The translations under genes were made by a program, and so were the position numbers. A DNA stretch of 64,000 nt from JBBSBL01 sp046330255 (lineage in GTDB: Bacteria > Actinomycetota > Thermoleophilia > Solirubrobacterales > Solirubrobacteraceae), in contig JAXLTC010000002.1 of the NCBI GenBank assembly GCA_046330255.1, positions 620,001 through 684,000 of the forward strand, given 5' to 3'. Positions 39,050 through 46,572 of the stretch are shown one piece after another. The notes below the pieces were generated by a model, which saw nothing but the letters and a program-made list of their open reading frames with translations, made no database searches and was not told the origin of the DNA. Position 1 is the first letter of the stretch, and the number at the start of each line of letters is the position of its first letter.

Positions 39050-40321
39050 CTACTTCAGGAAGCCCTCGTAGGAGCGCATCATGAGCTGCGCCTCCATCTG
39101 CTTCACCGTGTCGAGCGCGACCCCGACCACGATGAGAAGCGAGGTACCGCCGAAGAAGACGTTCGAGTTCGTCTGGTTGATGAGGATGGTCGGCAGCGCC
39201 GCGACAAGCGCGAGGTAGATCGCTCCCGGGAAGGTGAGCCGGGCCAGGATGCGATCGAGGAACTCGGCCGTTGGCCGGCCCGGTCTCACCCCGGGTATGA
39301 ACCCGCCGAACTTCTTCAGGTTGTCGGCCTGGTCGACCGGGTTGAAGGTGACCGCCGTGTAGAAGTACGTGAAGAGGATGATGAAGATCGACTCGCCGAC
39401 GATGTAGGGCCAGTCCTGCGGGTTGAAGAAGTTCGCCAGGTTCTGCGCCCAGGGAGTGTTGATCAACTGGCCGACGGTCGGCGGGAAGGCCATGATCGAA
39501 GCGGCGAAGATCACCGGGATCACGCCGGCCATGTTCACGCGCAGCGGCAGATAGGTCTGACCGCCCTGCGTCATCCGCCGGCCGATCACCCGCTTGGCGT
39601 ACTGGACGGGTATCCGCCGCTGGCCCTCCTGGACGAACACGACGGCCGCGATCACCGCGAGGGCCAGGAACGGCATCATGACCTTGAACACCGGGTCAGG
39701 GCTCGTCCACCAGTTCTGCACCCCGTTCGGCAACCCGGACACGATGCTCGCGAAGATCATCAGCGAGATCCCGTTGCCGATGCCCCGCTGGGTGATCAGC
39801 TCGCCCATCCACATCAGCAGGATCGTCCCCGCGGTGAGCGACACCACGATCAGGAAGACCGTCGGGACGTTGAAGTCCTTGATGACCTGGGTGCCCGCCT
39901 GGCTCTGGAACGAGCGGAAGAGGAACACGTAGCCGATCGACTGCGCGAACGCGAGCGCGACCGTGAGGTAGCGCGTGTACTGCGTGATCCGGGCGGTGCC
40001 GATCTCCCCTTCCTTCTGGAGCTTCTCCAGCGAGGGGACCACCACCGTCAGAAGCTGCAGGATGATCGAGGCGGTGACGTAGGGCATGATCCCCAGCGCG
40101 AACAGCGCGATCCGCTGCAGCCCGCCGCCGGAGAACAGGTTCAGGAACTGCAGGACGCCCGCGCCCTGGAAGTTCTGCTGGATCTCGTCGACCGCCTTGG
40201 AGTTGATGCCCGGCGCCGGGATGTGCGAGCCGAGCCGGTAGAGCGCCAGCAGCGCCGCCGTGAACAGCAGCTTGTTCCGGATCTCCGGAACGGTGAAGGC
40301 GCGGAGGATCGTCGTGATCAC
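39050..40321 (-). CDS. secY: Preprotein translocase subunit SecY
   Basis: Protein-conducting channel of the inner membrane, 423 residues with ten predicted helices. RNKLLFTAALLALYRLGSHIPAPGIN at the N-terminus, the plug/lateral gate region (FNLFSGGGLQRIALFALGIMPYVTASIILQLL) and FGGTSLLIVVGVALDTVKQMEAQLMMRSYEGF at the end are diagnostic. Located between rplO and adk as in most bacteria. Confidence 0.97.
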   Translation of the reverse strand: MITTILRAFTVPEIRNKLLFTAALLALYRLGSHIPAPGINSKAVDEIQQNFQGAGVLQFLNLFSGGGLQRIALFALGIMPYVTASIILQLLTVVVPSLEKLQKEGEIGTARITQYTRYLTVALAFAQSIGYVFLFRSFQSQAGTQVIKDFNVPTVFLIVVSLTAGTILLMWMGELITQRGIGNGISLMIFASIVSGLPNGVQNWWTSPDPVFKVMMPFLALAVIAAVVFVQEGQRRIPVQYAKRVIGRRMTQGGQTYLPLRVNMAGVIPVIFAASIMAFPPTVGQLINTPWAQNLANFFNPQDWPYIVGESIFIILFTYFYTAVTFNPVDQADNLKKFGGFIPGVRPGRPTAEFLDRILARLTFPGAIYLALVAALPTILINQTNSNVFFGGTSLLIVVGVALDTVKQMEAQLMMRSYEGFLK

Positions 40322-40334
40322 GACGCCGCCCCGG

Positions 40335-40874
40335 CTAGCCCTCGATGGTCTGGCAGCTGCCCCCGGCGGCCTCGATCCGCTCGCGCGCGACGGCGCTGAA
40401 GCCGTGCGCGTGCACGGTGAGCGCCTTGCTCAACTCGCCCTTCGCGAGGATCTTCACGGGGATGTCGCGGCGCTTGGCGAGCCCGGCCGCCCGCAGCGCC
40501 TCCGGCGTCACCTCGGCCCCGGCGTCGAAGCGCTCCTGCAGGTCGGAGAGGTTGACCGGCTGCGTGTGGGTGCGAAACGGCTCGAAGGGCATCGACTTCT
40601 TCATGTTCGGGCCGCGCAGCTTGCGCATCCGCATGTGGATCGGGTTCTGGCCGCCCTCGAACCGCGCTCGGCGTTTCGCGCCCGAGCGGGCGCCGTAGCC
40701 CTTCTGGCCGCGGCCCGCGGTCTTGCCCGTGCCCGAGCCCTCGCCTCGGCCCACGCGCTTGCGCGCGCGGCGCGAGCCGGGCGGGGGCGCGAGACTGTGC
40801 AGGCCGATCCGCTCCTGGCCGGAGCCGCCGGCCTCGACCTCGGCGGCCGCGGGCTTGCGGTCGGCCGGCGTCAC
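40335..40874 (-). CDS. rplO: 50S ribosomal protein L15
   Basis: 179 residues. Core begins LHSLAPPPGSRRARKRVGRGEGSGTGKTAGRGQKG; RARFEGGQNPIHMRMRKLRG follows. About 25 residues precede the core (VTPADRKPAAAEVEAGGSGQ), longer than in E. coli. GTG start at 40874 overlaps the rpmD stop as GTGA. Confidence 0.95.
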   Translation of the reverse strand: MTPADRKPAAAEVEAGGSGQERIGLHSLAPPPGSRRARKRVGRGEGSGTGKTAGRGQKGYGARSGAKRRARFEGGQNPIHMRMRKLRGPNMKKSMPFEPFRTHTQPVNLSDLQERFDAGAEVTPEALRAAGLAKRRDIPVKILAKGELSKALTVHAHGFSAVARERIEAAGGSCQTIEG

Positions 40875-41050
40875 GACTCCTCCACGCGCACGAGGTGGCG
40901 CACCGCGTCGATCATTCCCCGCACCTGCGGGGTGTCTCCGTGCTCGACGCGATGCCCGATCCGCCGCAGGCCGAGCGAGCGCAGCGTCGCGAGCTGGCGG
41001 CGGTCCGCCCCGTTTGACGACTTCGTCTGCACGATCGCGACCGAGCTCAC
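40871..41050 (-). CDS. rpmD: 50S ribosomal protein L30
   Basis: 59 residues, VSSVAIVQTKSSNGADRRQL ... ending RHLVRVEES. The pattern VxQTKS-x-N-(x)-QxxTLRSLGLRRIGHRVEHxDTPQVRGMI is the L30 family. GTG start overlaps the rpsE stop (GTGA), and its stop overlaps the rplO start the same way. Confidence 0.95.
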   Translation of the reverse strand: MSSVAIVQTKSSNGADRRQLATLRSLGLRRIGHRVEHGDTPQVRGMIDAVRHLVRVEES

Positions 41051-41688
41051 GCCGGCGCCTCGGTCGCGGTGCCGTCGCCGTCCGGAGCCTGGGCGGCCGC
41101 GGGCTCCGCCGCACCATCGGCAGCGGCATCGCCCGGAGTCTCGGCCGAGCGGCCGTTCGCAGCGGCGCCGTCGCCGCCGAGCCCCAGCACGGCGTCCACG
41201 GAGAGCCCGCGCAGTTCGGCAACCTCCTCGGGGGTTCGCAACGAGCGCAGGCCCTCCATCGTGGCCTTCACGAGGTTGATCGGGTTCTGGGACCCGAGGC
41301 TCTTGGAGAGGATGTCGTGGATCCCCGCCAGCTCGAGCACCGCGCGGACGCCGCCCCCCGCGATCACGCCGGTGCCGGGCGAGGCCGGCTTGAGCAGGAC
41401 CCGGCCGGAGCCGAAGATCCCGGTCACGGGATGCGTGATCGTGGCCCCGTGGCGCGGCACCCGGTAGAGGTTCTTCTTGGCGCGCTCGACGCCCTTCTGG
41501 ATCGCCACGGGGACCTCGTTCGCCTTCCCGTAGCCGATGCCGACGATCTCGCGCTCGTCGCCTACGACGACCAGCGCGGTGAACGAGAACCGGCGGCCGC
41601 CCTTCACGACCTTGGCGACGCGGTTGATCTCCACGACGCGCTCGGCGAGGTCGAGGCCGGATGGGGAAACGGTGCGATCGGCGGGCAT
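41047..41688 (-). CDS. rpsE: 30S ribosomal protein S5, with Ala/acidic C-terminal tail
   Basis: 213 residues; decoding-fidelity protein. Core motifs LAERVVEINRVAKVVKGGRRFSF, GYGKANEVPVAIQKGVERAKKNL and GGGVRAVLELAGIHDILSKSLGSQNPINLVKAT are normal. After residue ~168 there is a ~45-residue tail of Ala, Asp, Gly and Pro (GDGAAANGRSAETPGDAAAD and on) absent in E. coli. ATG chosen at MPADRTVSP; longer frames run into rplR. Confidence 0.95.
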   Translation of the reverse strand: MPADRTVSPSGLDLAERVVEINRVAKVVKGGRRFSFTALVVVGDEREIVGIGYGKANEVPVAIQKGVERAKKNLYRVPRHGATITHPVTGIFGSGRVLLKPASPGTGVIAGGGVRAVLELAGIHDILSKSLGSQNPINLVKATMEGLRSLRTPEEVAELRGLSVDAVLGLGGDGAAANGRSAETPGDAAADGAAEPAAAQAPDGDGTATEAPA

Positions 41689-41717
41689 CTGGCAGCGGTC
41701 CAGGGTAGCGACTGGTC

Positions 41718-42071
41718 TCAGAGGGCGAGCCCGGCCTCGCGGGCTCCGTCGGCGAGCGCCTTGACGCGGCCGTGATAGCGGTAGCCGCCGCGGTCGAAGA
41801 CCGCGGCCGTGACGCCGGCGGCCTGCGCGCGCTCGGCGAGCATGGCGCCGGCGCGGGCCGCCTGCTCGCCCGGCGCCAGGCCGCGCAGCTCCGCCTCGGT
41901 CCAGCTCACGGCGGCCAGCGTGTGCCCGCGGTCGTCGTCGACGAGTTGCGCGCTGATGCCGCGGTTGGAGCGAAACACCGAGATCCGCGGCCGCTCGGCG
42001 CTTCCGCGCACCTTCGCGCGGACGCGGCGGCGCCGGCGCAGGCGGCGAGCCGGCGGGCTGAGCACGGTCAT
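41718..42071 (-). CDS. rplR: 50S ribosomal protein L18
   Basis: 5S rRNA-binding protein, 117 residues. RRRRVRAKVRGSAERPRISVFRSNRGISAQLVDD and the C-terminal FDRGGYRYHGRVKALADGAREAGL are diagnostic. ATG overlaps the rplF stop (ATGA). Confidence 0.97.
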   Translation of the reverse strand: MTVLSPPARRLRRRRRVRAKVRGSAERPRISVFRSNRGISAQLVDDDRGHTLAAVSWTEAELRGLAPGEQAARAGAMLAERAQAAGVTAAVFDRGGYRYHGRVKALADGAREAGLAL

Positions 42072-42601
42072 GCGCGCTTGCCCACCTTCCGGGCCACGTG
42101 CTCGCCCTCGTAGCGGATCCCCTTGCCCTTGTAGGGCTCCGGGGGCCGCTTCTTGCGGATGTTGGCGGCCACCTCGCCCACTTGCTGCTTGGAGGTGCCG
42201 CGCACGACGATGCGCGTCGGCTGGGGCACTTCGAACTCGATCCCATCGGGCGCCGGCACCGGGACGGGGTGCGAGTAGCCGAGCGCGAGCTCGAGGTCGC
42301 GGCCCTTGAGCTGGGCCCGGTACCCGACGCCCTGGATCTCGAGCCGCTTCTCGAACCCCTCCGTGACACCCTGCACCATGTTCGCCACCAGCGACCGCGT
42401 CAGCCCGTGCAGGGCGCGGTGCTCGCCGCGGTCGGTGGGCCGCGTGACCAGCAGCTCGCCGTCCCGCTGCTCGACCGCGATGTCGCGCGGCAGCCGCTCG
42501 GAGAGCTCGCCCTTGGGGCCCTTGACGCTCACCCGCTCGGGCGCGATCTCGACGGCGACGCCGTCGGGCACAGGGATCGGCTGTCTTCCGATTCGGGACA
42601 T
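42068..42601 (-). CDS. rplF: 50S ribosomal protein L6
   Basis: 177 residues. MSRIGRQPIPVPDGVAVEIA starts the first of two similar folds; VEGFEKR-type LEIQGVGYRAQLKGRDLELALGYSHPV and RKKRPPEPYKGKGIRYEGEHVARKVGK end it. ATG at 42601, 2 bp after rpsH. Confidence 0.97.
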   Translation of the reverse strand: MSRIGRQPIPVPDGVAVEIAPERVSVKGPKGELSERLPRDIAVEQRDGELLVTRPTDRGEHRALHGLTRSLVANMVQGVTEGFEKRLEIQGVGYRAQLKGRDLELALGYSHPVPVPAPDGIEFEVPQPTRIVVRGTSKQQVGEVAANIRKKRPPEPYKGKGIRYEGEHVARKVGKRA

Positions 42602-42603
42602 CG

Positions 42604-43008
42604 CTACCAGACGTGCGCCACTACCTCGCCGCCGACGCCCGCGCTTCGCGCCTCGTGGCCGGTCATGACGCCGCGGGAGGTGGAGATGATGGCGGTGCCC
42701 ATGCCGCCCTGGACCTTGGGGATGTGGTCGCGGTCGACGTAGGTGCGCCGGCCGGGGCGCGAGACGCGCCTCAGACCGGTGATGACGGGACGGCGGTCCT
42801 CGGTGTACTTGAGGCGCACGACGATGCGGTCGCCGGCGCCCTCCGGGCGGGGCTCCACGACGTGGCCGGCGATGTAGCCCTGCTCCTGGAGGATGCGTGC
42901 CAGGTCGCGCTTCAGGCGCGAGGACGGGATCGCGACCGTGTCGAGGTTCGCCTGCGCGCCGTTGCGCAGGCGCGTGAGGAAGTCGGCGACGGGGTCTGTC
43001 ATCGACAT
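42604..43008 (-). CDS. rpsH: 30S ribosomal protein S8
   Basis: 134 residues. MTDPVADFLTRLRNGAQANLD (after an MS start) and the C-terminal GGMGTAIISTSRGVMTGHEARSAGVGGEVVAHVW are signatures of S8, an autoregulatory repressor of the spc operon in E. coli. Confidence 0.97.
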   Translation of the reverse strand: MSMTDPVADFLTRLRNGAQANLDTVAIPSSRLKRDLARILQEQGYIAGHVVEPRPEGAGDRIVVRLKYTEDRRPVITGLRRVSRPGRRTYVDRDHIPKVQGGMGTAIISTSRGVMTGHEARSAGVGGEVVAHVW

Positions 43009-43014
43009 CGCGGG

Positions 43015-43200
43015 CTACCAGCTCGACTTGGTCATCCCAGGCACGAAGCCGCCGTGCGCGAGCTCGCGCAGGCAGATCCGGCACACGCCGAAGCGGCGGT
43101 AGACCGCCCGGGCGCGGCCGCAGCGCCGGCAGCGGGAGTAGGCCCTGGTCTTGTACTTGGCGGGGCGCGCCGCGCGGACGCGCTGTGAGGTCTTGGCCAT
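43015..43200 (-). CDS. rpsN: 30S ribosomal protein S14, zinc type
   Basis: 61 residues, the short Zn-binding form: CRRCGRARAVYRRFGVCRIC has the two C-x2-C pairs, followed by LRELAHGGFVPGMTKSSW. Shows this genome uses zinc-dependent S14 in its main operon. Confidence 0.97.
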   Translation of the reverse strand: MAKTSQRVRAARPAKYKTRAYSRCRRCGRARAVYRRFGVCRICLRELAHGGFVPGMTKSSW

Positions 43201-43206
43201 GTGCTC

Positions 43207-43779
43207 CTAGCTCTCCTCGGCGGCCGCGGCGCGCCGGTCCTTCGCGAAGGGCATCCCGAACGCCTCGAGGAGCGCGAACGCCTCCTCGTCGGTCGGGGCG
43301 GTCGTTGTCAGGGTGATGTCGAGGCCGCGGATCTGGTCCACGGCGTCGTAGTCGATCTCCGGGAAGATGATCTGCTCCCGTACGCCGATCGAGTAGTTGC
43401 CGCGCCCGTCGAACGAGCGCGTGCTGAGGCCGCGGAAGTCTCGGATCCGCGGGATCGCGATCGACATCAGCCGGTCCAGGAACTCGTAGCAGCGCTCGCG
43501 GCGCAGCGTCACCGCGACGCCGACAGGCATCTCCTCGCGCACCTTGAACTGGGCGATCGACTTGCGGGCGCGACGCACGCTGGGACGCTGCCCGGTGATC
43601 GTCGCGAGCTGCTCGGTGGCCGCTTCGAGCACAGCGGAGTCCTGCTTGGCGTCGCCGACCCCCATGTTCACGGTGATCTTGGCCAGGCGCGGCGCGCGCA
43701 TCGGCGTCGTGTAGCCGAACCGCTCGACGAGGGCCGGGCGGATCTCCTGCTCGTAGCGTTCCTTGAGTCGCGCGGCCAT
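43207..43779 (-). CDS. rplE: 50S ribosomal protein L5
   Basis: 5S rRNA-binding protein, 190 residues. PRLAKITVNMGVGDAKQDS, ITGQRPSVRRARKSIAQFKVREEMPVG and YSIGVREQIIFPEIDYDAVDQIRGLDI are diagnostic. Two bp after rplX. Confidence 0.97.
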   Translation of the reverse strand: MAARLKERYEQEIRPALVERFGYTTPMRAPRLAKITVNMGVGDAKQDSAVLEAATEQLATITGQRPSVRRARKSIAQFKVREEMPVGVAVTLRRERCYEFLDRLMSIAIPRIRDFRGLSTRSFDGRGNYSIGVREQIIFPEIDYDAVDQIRGLDITLTTTAPTDEEAFALLEAFGMPFAKDRRAAAAEES

Positions 43780-43781
43780 GG

Positions 43782-44117
43782 CTAGTCGAGCTGCGTCCCG
43801 CTTCGCTTGGCAACCCGCCGGCGCTGGCCGTCCTCGCGCGCGATGCCGACGCGCGTGGGCTTGCCGTCCTTGGGATCGACCAGCATTACGTTGGAGACGT
43901 GGATCGGGCCTTCCTTCTCCACCACGCCCCCCACGGTCTCGGCGCGCTGAGCGTCGCGGACCTGCTGGGGGCGCTGGTGGCGCTTGACGATGTTGAGCCC
44001 CGCCACGTAGACCCGCGAGCGCCGCGGATCGACGCGGATCACCTCACCCGTCTTGCCGCGGTCCTTGCCGGAGATGACCTGGACCGTGTCGCCGCGACGG
44101 ATCTTCAGCGAGGGCAT
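43782..44117 (-). CDS. rplX: 50S ribosomal protein L24
   Basis: 111 residues. MPSLKIRRGDTVQVISGKDRGKTGEVIRVDP is the KOW motif that starts 50S assembly; LNIVKRHQRP and MLVDPKDGKPTRVGIARE follow. Confidence 0.97.
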   Translation of the reverse strand: MPSLKIRRGDTVQVISGKDRGKTGEVIRVDPRRSRVYVAGLNIVKRHQRPQQVRDAQRAETVGGVVEKEGPIHVSNVMLVDPKDGKPTRVGIAREDGQRRRVAKRSGTQLD

Positions 44118-44119
44118 GA

Positions 44120-44488
44120 TCAGAGTACCTCAGGCGCCAGGGAGACGATCTTCATGAAGTTCCGCTCGCGCAACTCTCGCGCCACCGGGCCGAAAATGCG
44201 CGTTCCGCGGGGGTTGTTCTGCTCGTCGATGATCACCGCGGCGTTCTCGTCGAAGCCGATGTAGGTGCCGTCCTCGCGGCCGTAGGACTTCCGTGTGCGC
44301 ACGACGACGGCCGTCACGACCTCGCCCTTCTTGACCGCGCCCTGGGGCGCGGCGTGCTTGACGGTGGCGACGATCACGTCGCCGACCCCCGCGTAGCGCT
44401 GGCGCGAGCCGCCGCGGACGCGGATGCACAGGATCTCGCGGGCGCCGGTGTTGTCGGCGACGCGCAGCCGCGTCTCGTTCTGGATCAC
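44120..44488 (-). CDS. rplN: 50S ribosomal protein L14
   Basis: 122 residues, exact family length from the GTG at 44488 (VIQNETRLRVADNTGAREIL). RKSYGREDGTYIGFDENAAVIID and GTRIFGPVARELRERNFMKIVSLAPEVL complete it. GTG overlaps the rpsQ stop (GTGA). Confidence 0.97.
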   Translation of the reverse strand: MIQNETRLRVADNTGAREILCIRVRGGSRQRYAGVGDVIVATVKHAAPQGAVKKGEVVTAVVVRTRKSYGREDGTYIGFDENAAVIIDEQNNPRGTRIFGPVARELRERNFMKIVSLAPEVL

Positions 44489-45084
44489 TTGGCGCGCTCC
44501 AGCACCTCGACCAGCCGCCAGCGCTTGGTGCGCGACAGCGGACGGCACTCGACCACGCGAACGGTGTCGCCCGCGTTCGCGTCGTTGGCCTCGTCGTGGG
44601 CATGCAGCGTCGACGAGGTGCGCACGATCTTCTCGTAGCGCGGATGGCGACGCGTGACGTCGATCCGCACCGTGATCGTCTTGTCCGGCTTGGCCGACAC
44701 GACCACGCCCTGGCGCACCTTGGGGCGCCCGGCCGGCCGCTCGACCGCGAGCGCCGGGACGGTGTCCGGCCCGGAGCGCGCGCGACGCTTGGCGCGCGCG
44801 CGCTCACGCCCGCGGCGGCGAGCGACGGCCTTGGCCGCGCGGCGGGCGTCGCGCTCAGCCTGGCGCTCCTGCGGGCCGCGCTGCGGGCGAGCCTCGCCGG
44901 CGTGGCGAGAGCGCGCGCGCTTGCGGGCGATCTTCGGGTGGAGCGGCCCCTCGGGAGCGGAATCCGGGGCCGGAGTCTCCTCCGTGGGCGCGGCCTCCTC
45001 CGTGGGCGCGGCCTCCTCTGCGGGTGCGGCCTCGGCCTCCGGCTCGGTGGCCGCCGCGGTCTCGTCCTTCTCGTCCTCGGCCAT
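44485..45084 (-). CDS. rpsQ: 30S ribosomal protein S17 with a ~118-residue N-terminal extension
   Basis: 199 residues against the usual 80-100. The S17 OB-fold core starts near residue 119 (GRPKVRQGVVVSAKPDKTITVRID) and ends normally with RVVECRPLSRTKRWRLVEVLERAK. The first ~48 residues are acidic with repeated AAPTEE units, followed by ~70 very basic residues (ARKRARSRHAGEARPQRG, RRAAKAVARRRGRERARAK). The ATG overlaps the rpmC stop by one base (TGATG), which supports this start; no ATG/GTG start suits a short core-only form. Confidence 0.88.
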   Translation of the reverse strand: MAEDEKDETAAATEPEAEAAPAEEAAPTEEAAPTEETPAPDSAPEGPLHPKIARKRARSRHAGEARPQRGPQERQAERDARRAAKAVARRRGRERARAKRRARSGPDTVPALAVERPAGRPKVRQGVVVSAKPDKTITVRIDVTRRHPRYEKIVRTSSTLHAHDEANDANAGDTVRVVECRPLSRTKRWRLVEVLERAK

Positions 45085-45305
45085 CACCTGCTCAGCTCCT
45101 TCTCGATATCGATGCCGCGCTCGCGGCACACCGTCAACGCGCGCGCGACGTCGCGCCTGGCGGCGCCCAGCCCGGAGGTGTTCTCGAGCTCGCCCGTGGC
45201 GTGGCGGAAGCGCAGACCGAACAACTCGGCGCGCGCCGAGCGCAGGTGCTCGACCAGTTGGTCGAGGTCCATGTCGCGCAGATCCTTGGCCTTCGTCGTC
45301 GCCAT
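45084..45305 (-). CDS. rpmC: 50S ribosomal protein L29
   Basis: 73 residues, helical hairpin near the tunnel exit: AKDLRDMDLDQLVEHLRSAR, then ELFGLRFRHATGELENTSGL. Stop overlaps the rpsQ start, and its ATG overlaps the rplP stop by one base. Confidence 0.96.
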   Translation of the reverse strand: MATTKAKDLRDMDLDQLVEHLRSARAELFGLRFRHATGELENTSGLGAARRDVARALTVCRERGIDIEKELSR

Positions 45306-45721
45306 CAGAACGTCTCCTCACGGGCGACGAACTTCGTCTTGACCGGGAGCTTGTGGCCGGCGAGGCGCATGGCCTCGCGCGCGAGCGGCTCGGGCACACC
45401 GGAAAGCTCGAAGACGACCCGTCCCGGCCGCACGACGGCGACCCAGCCCTCAGGGGAGCCCTTGCCTGAGCCCATGCGGGTCTCCGCCGGCTTCTTGGTC
45501 ACCGGCTTGTCCGGGAAGACGTTGATCCAGACCTTGCCGCCGCGCTTGATCTTGCGGGTCATCGCGATGCGCGCCGCCTCGATCTGGCGGTTCGTCAGCC
45601 AGCCTGGCTCGAGCGCCTTGAGGCCGTACTCGCCGAACTGCACCGTCGTCTGGCCGCGCGCGAGCCCGCGGCGACGGCCGCGGAACTGCTTGCGGTGCTT
45701 GACTCGCTTGGGCGCGAGCAT
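45305..45721 (-). CDS. rplP: 50S ribosomal protein L16
   Basis: 138 residues. MLAPKRVKHRKQFRGRRRGLARG, LTNRQIEAARIAMTRKIKRGGKVWINVFPDKPVTKKPAETRMGSGKG are diagnostic. ATG immediately follows the rpsC stop. Confidence 0.97.
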   Translation of the reverse strand: MLAPKRVKHRKQFRGRRRGLARGQTTVQFGEYGLKALEPGWLTNRQIEAARIAMTRKIKRGGKVWINVFPDKPVTKKPAETRMGSGKGSPEGWVAVVRPGRVVFELSGVPEPLAREAMRLAGHKLPVKTKFVAREETF

Positions 45722-46564
45722 CTAGCGCCCTCCGCCTCGCTGCCCGCGGCCCGCGCCGGGGCCGCCGGGGCCCCGGCCGCCACCCGGCCCGCGACCGCCG
45801 CCGCGGCCGCCCGGCCCGCGACCGCCAGGCCCGCCGCGGCCTCCGCCGCGGCCGCGGCCGTCGCGCTCGCCGCGCCTGCCGCGGTCCGGCGGCGGTGGCG
45901 GCTCGTCCATGATCGTCAGGTCGGCGCCGGCGTAGCCCTCGGGCATGATCTCGCCCTTGTTGATCCAGCACTTGACGCCGATCCGGCCGAAGGTGGTGCG
46001 CGCCTCGTGGTAGCCGTAGTCGATGTCGGCGCGGAGCGTCTGCAGCGGCACCCGGCCGTCGGAGTACCCCTCGGTGCGCGCCATCTCGGCCCCGCCGAGG
46101 CGCCCGGAGACCTGGACCTTCACGCCCTTCGCCCCTGAGCGCATCGCGGAGGTCAGCGCCCGCTTCATCGCACGCCGGAACGCGACCCTGTTCTGGAGCT
46201 GTTCCGCGATCGACTGCGCGACCAGCCGCGCGTCGAGCTCGGGACGCTTGATCTCGAGGATGTTGACCTTGACCTGCTTCCCGGTGAGCCGATGCAGGTC
46301 GCGGCGCAGGGCGTCGACCTCCGATCCGGACTTGCCGATCACGATGCCGGGGCGCGCGGTGTTGATGTTCACCGTCACCTCGTTCGCGTTCTTGGAGATC
46401 GTGATGATCGACAGGCCGGCGTGCGCGAGCTTGCCGATGATGTGGCGGCGGATCCGGACGTCCTCGTCGAGGTAGTCCGCGAACTCGCGCTCGCTGAACC
46501 AGGTCGACTTCCAGTCCTGGATGTAGCCGACCCTGAGGCCCTCGGGATTGACCTTCTGACCCAT
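45722..46564 (-). CDS. rpsC: 30S ribosomal protein S3 with Gly/Arg-rich (RGG-like) tail
   Basis: 280 residues. KH domain and C-terminal S3 domain are intact (MGQKVNPEGLRVGYIQDWKS, ARPGIVIGKSGSEVDALRRDL, GVKCWINKGEI at ~200). After residue 221 comes five prolines and ~55 residues of Gly, Arg and Pro (GRGRGGGRGGPGGRGPGGRG). S3 is at the mRNA entry site and has helicase function with S4/S5 in E. coli; an RGG-type tail would add nonspecific RNA binding (inference). Confidence 0.95.
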   Translation of the reverse strand: MGQKVNPEGLRVGYIQDWKSTWFSEREFADYLDEDVRIRRHIIGKLAHAGLSIITISKNANEVTVNINTARPGIVIGKSGSEVDALRRDLHRLTGKQVKVNILEIKRPELDARLVAQSIAEQLQNRVAFRRAMKRALTSAMRSGAKGVKVQVSGRLGGAEMARTEGYSDGRVPLQTLRADIDYGYHEARTTFGRIGVKCWINKGEIMPEGYAGADLTIMDEPPPPPDRGRRGERDGRGRGGGRGGPGGRGPGGRGGGRGPGGGRGPGGPGAGRGQRGGGR

Positions 46565-46572
46565 GGCTGCCC

